The notes beneath the pieces are model-generated. The model worked only from the letters and a program-made list of their open reading frames with translations, was not told where the DNA came from and did no database searches. 34,029 nt of DNA from Spirochaetes bacterium ADurb.Bin133 (GTDB taxonomy: Bacteria > Spirochaetota > GWE2-31-10 > MWDO01), in assembly GCA_002070605.1 (NCBI GenBank), contig MWDO01000030.1, forward strand, positions 1 through 34,029. The letters run 5' to 3'. Made by a program: the position numbers and the translations under genes. Shown piece after piece: positions 33,888-34,029 of the stretch. How positions within the stretch are numbered: position 1 is the stretch's first letter; each line of letters starts with the position of its first letter.

Positions 33888-33963
33888 TTGGAATGACGCA
33901 TATGTGTCAAAAATAAAACCGTTGCATATGCGTCGCTATGCTCCCCGAGAGAATTTGACACAT
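33888..33963. repeat. Repeat cluster at the 5' side of the SUMF1 gene
   Basis: ATGACGCATATGTGTCAAAA (about 33893-33912) and GTTGCATATGCGTCGC (about 33921-33936) are family cores. GCTCCCCGAGAGAATTTGAC (33940-33959) is the inverse of 31611-31631 with one indel. It abuts the right-hand terminal repeat. Confidence 0.8.
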
Positions 33964-34029
33964 CTATGGTAAAAGTCAACGATAATCTTTGTTTTTTTTT
34001 AACATTTTAATCTATCGTCTATAAATACA
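33961..34029. repeat. Right copy of the 69-bp inverted repeat at the window ends
   Basis: Exact reverse complement of 7-75; the match runs to the very last base. See the left copy. Confidence 0.95.

Noticed and set aside
1-34029. Linear plasmid or chromosome with hairpin telomeres, as in Borrelia, from the inverted ends
   Set aside because: The left copy is not terminal (six extra bases), the genes are core metabolism, and the ends merge into the dispersed repeat family; a repeat-limited contig is simpler.

Overview
The window most likely comes from a member of the Spirochaetota. The best evidence is the flagellin at 18269-19129: it opens with MIINHNM, carries the GxxMDQR block and the QRADLGAYQNRLE block, and is 286 aa long, all typical of the periplasmic core flagellin FlaB. 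An EF-G of the recycling (EF-G2) type at 29478-31502 fits. The DNA is AT-rich, and nearly every spacer carries copies of a short palindromic repeat. I cannot name a genus.

Layout. (1) 1-4254: repeat cluster, then thiC and a large membrane-anchored protein with FG-GAP-like repeats. (2) 4255-6140: an accessory patch with AT-richer codon use, holding a WapI-like immunity gene broken by a stop codon, a complete 109-bp MITE-like element, a small VRR-NUC/PD-(D/E)XK-like protein and a ribbon-helix-helix-like protein whose tail runs through a repeat. (3) 8527-6144 (minus): argG-ddl. (4) 8528-9066: a spacer with a candidate small RNA that has a C-rich loop and a strong terminator, then a repeat end and a promoter. 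(5) 9067-11226: an RsbU/SpoIIE-type phosphatase and an orphan DNA methyltransferase. (6) 11223-19129: envelope and glycan genes (SNARE-like/SMP membrane protein, galE-like epimerase, lipoprotein glycosidase, FG-GAP/OmpA protein, two GT4 glycosyltransferases), then flaB behind a sigma-28-like promoter. (7) 19130-22643: repeat cluster, znuABC-type metal importer and a small membrane protein. (8) 27792-22640 (minus): one operon with a ferritin-like protein, a ROK kinase, Ppx/GppA and Ppk1. (9) 27952-31502: an HDOD protein with an N-terminal ATPase-like domain, and EF-G2. (10) 31503-34029: a broken SUMF1 (formylglycine-generating-enzyme-like) / Thr-rich linker / beta-propeller gene lying between inverted repeats.

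The two window ends are inverted copies of one another (69 bp, perfect), so the contig probably stops at a multi-copy repeat. The observations most worth following are the repeat family and its MITE-like complete copy, the C-rich small RNA candidate, the nonsense-disrupted immunity gene, the possible diversified region in the SUMF1 domain (a known diversity-generating-retroelement target fold in Treponema), and the ATPase-HDOD fusion behind a 20-bp perfect palindrome.
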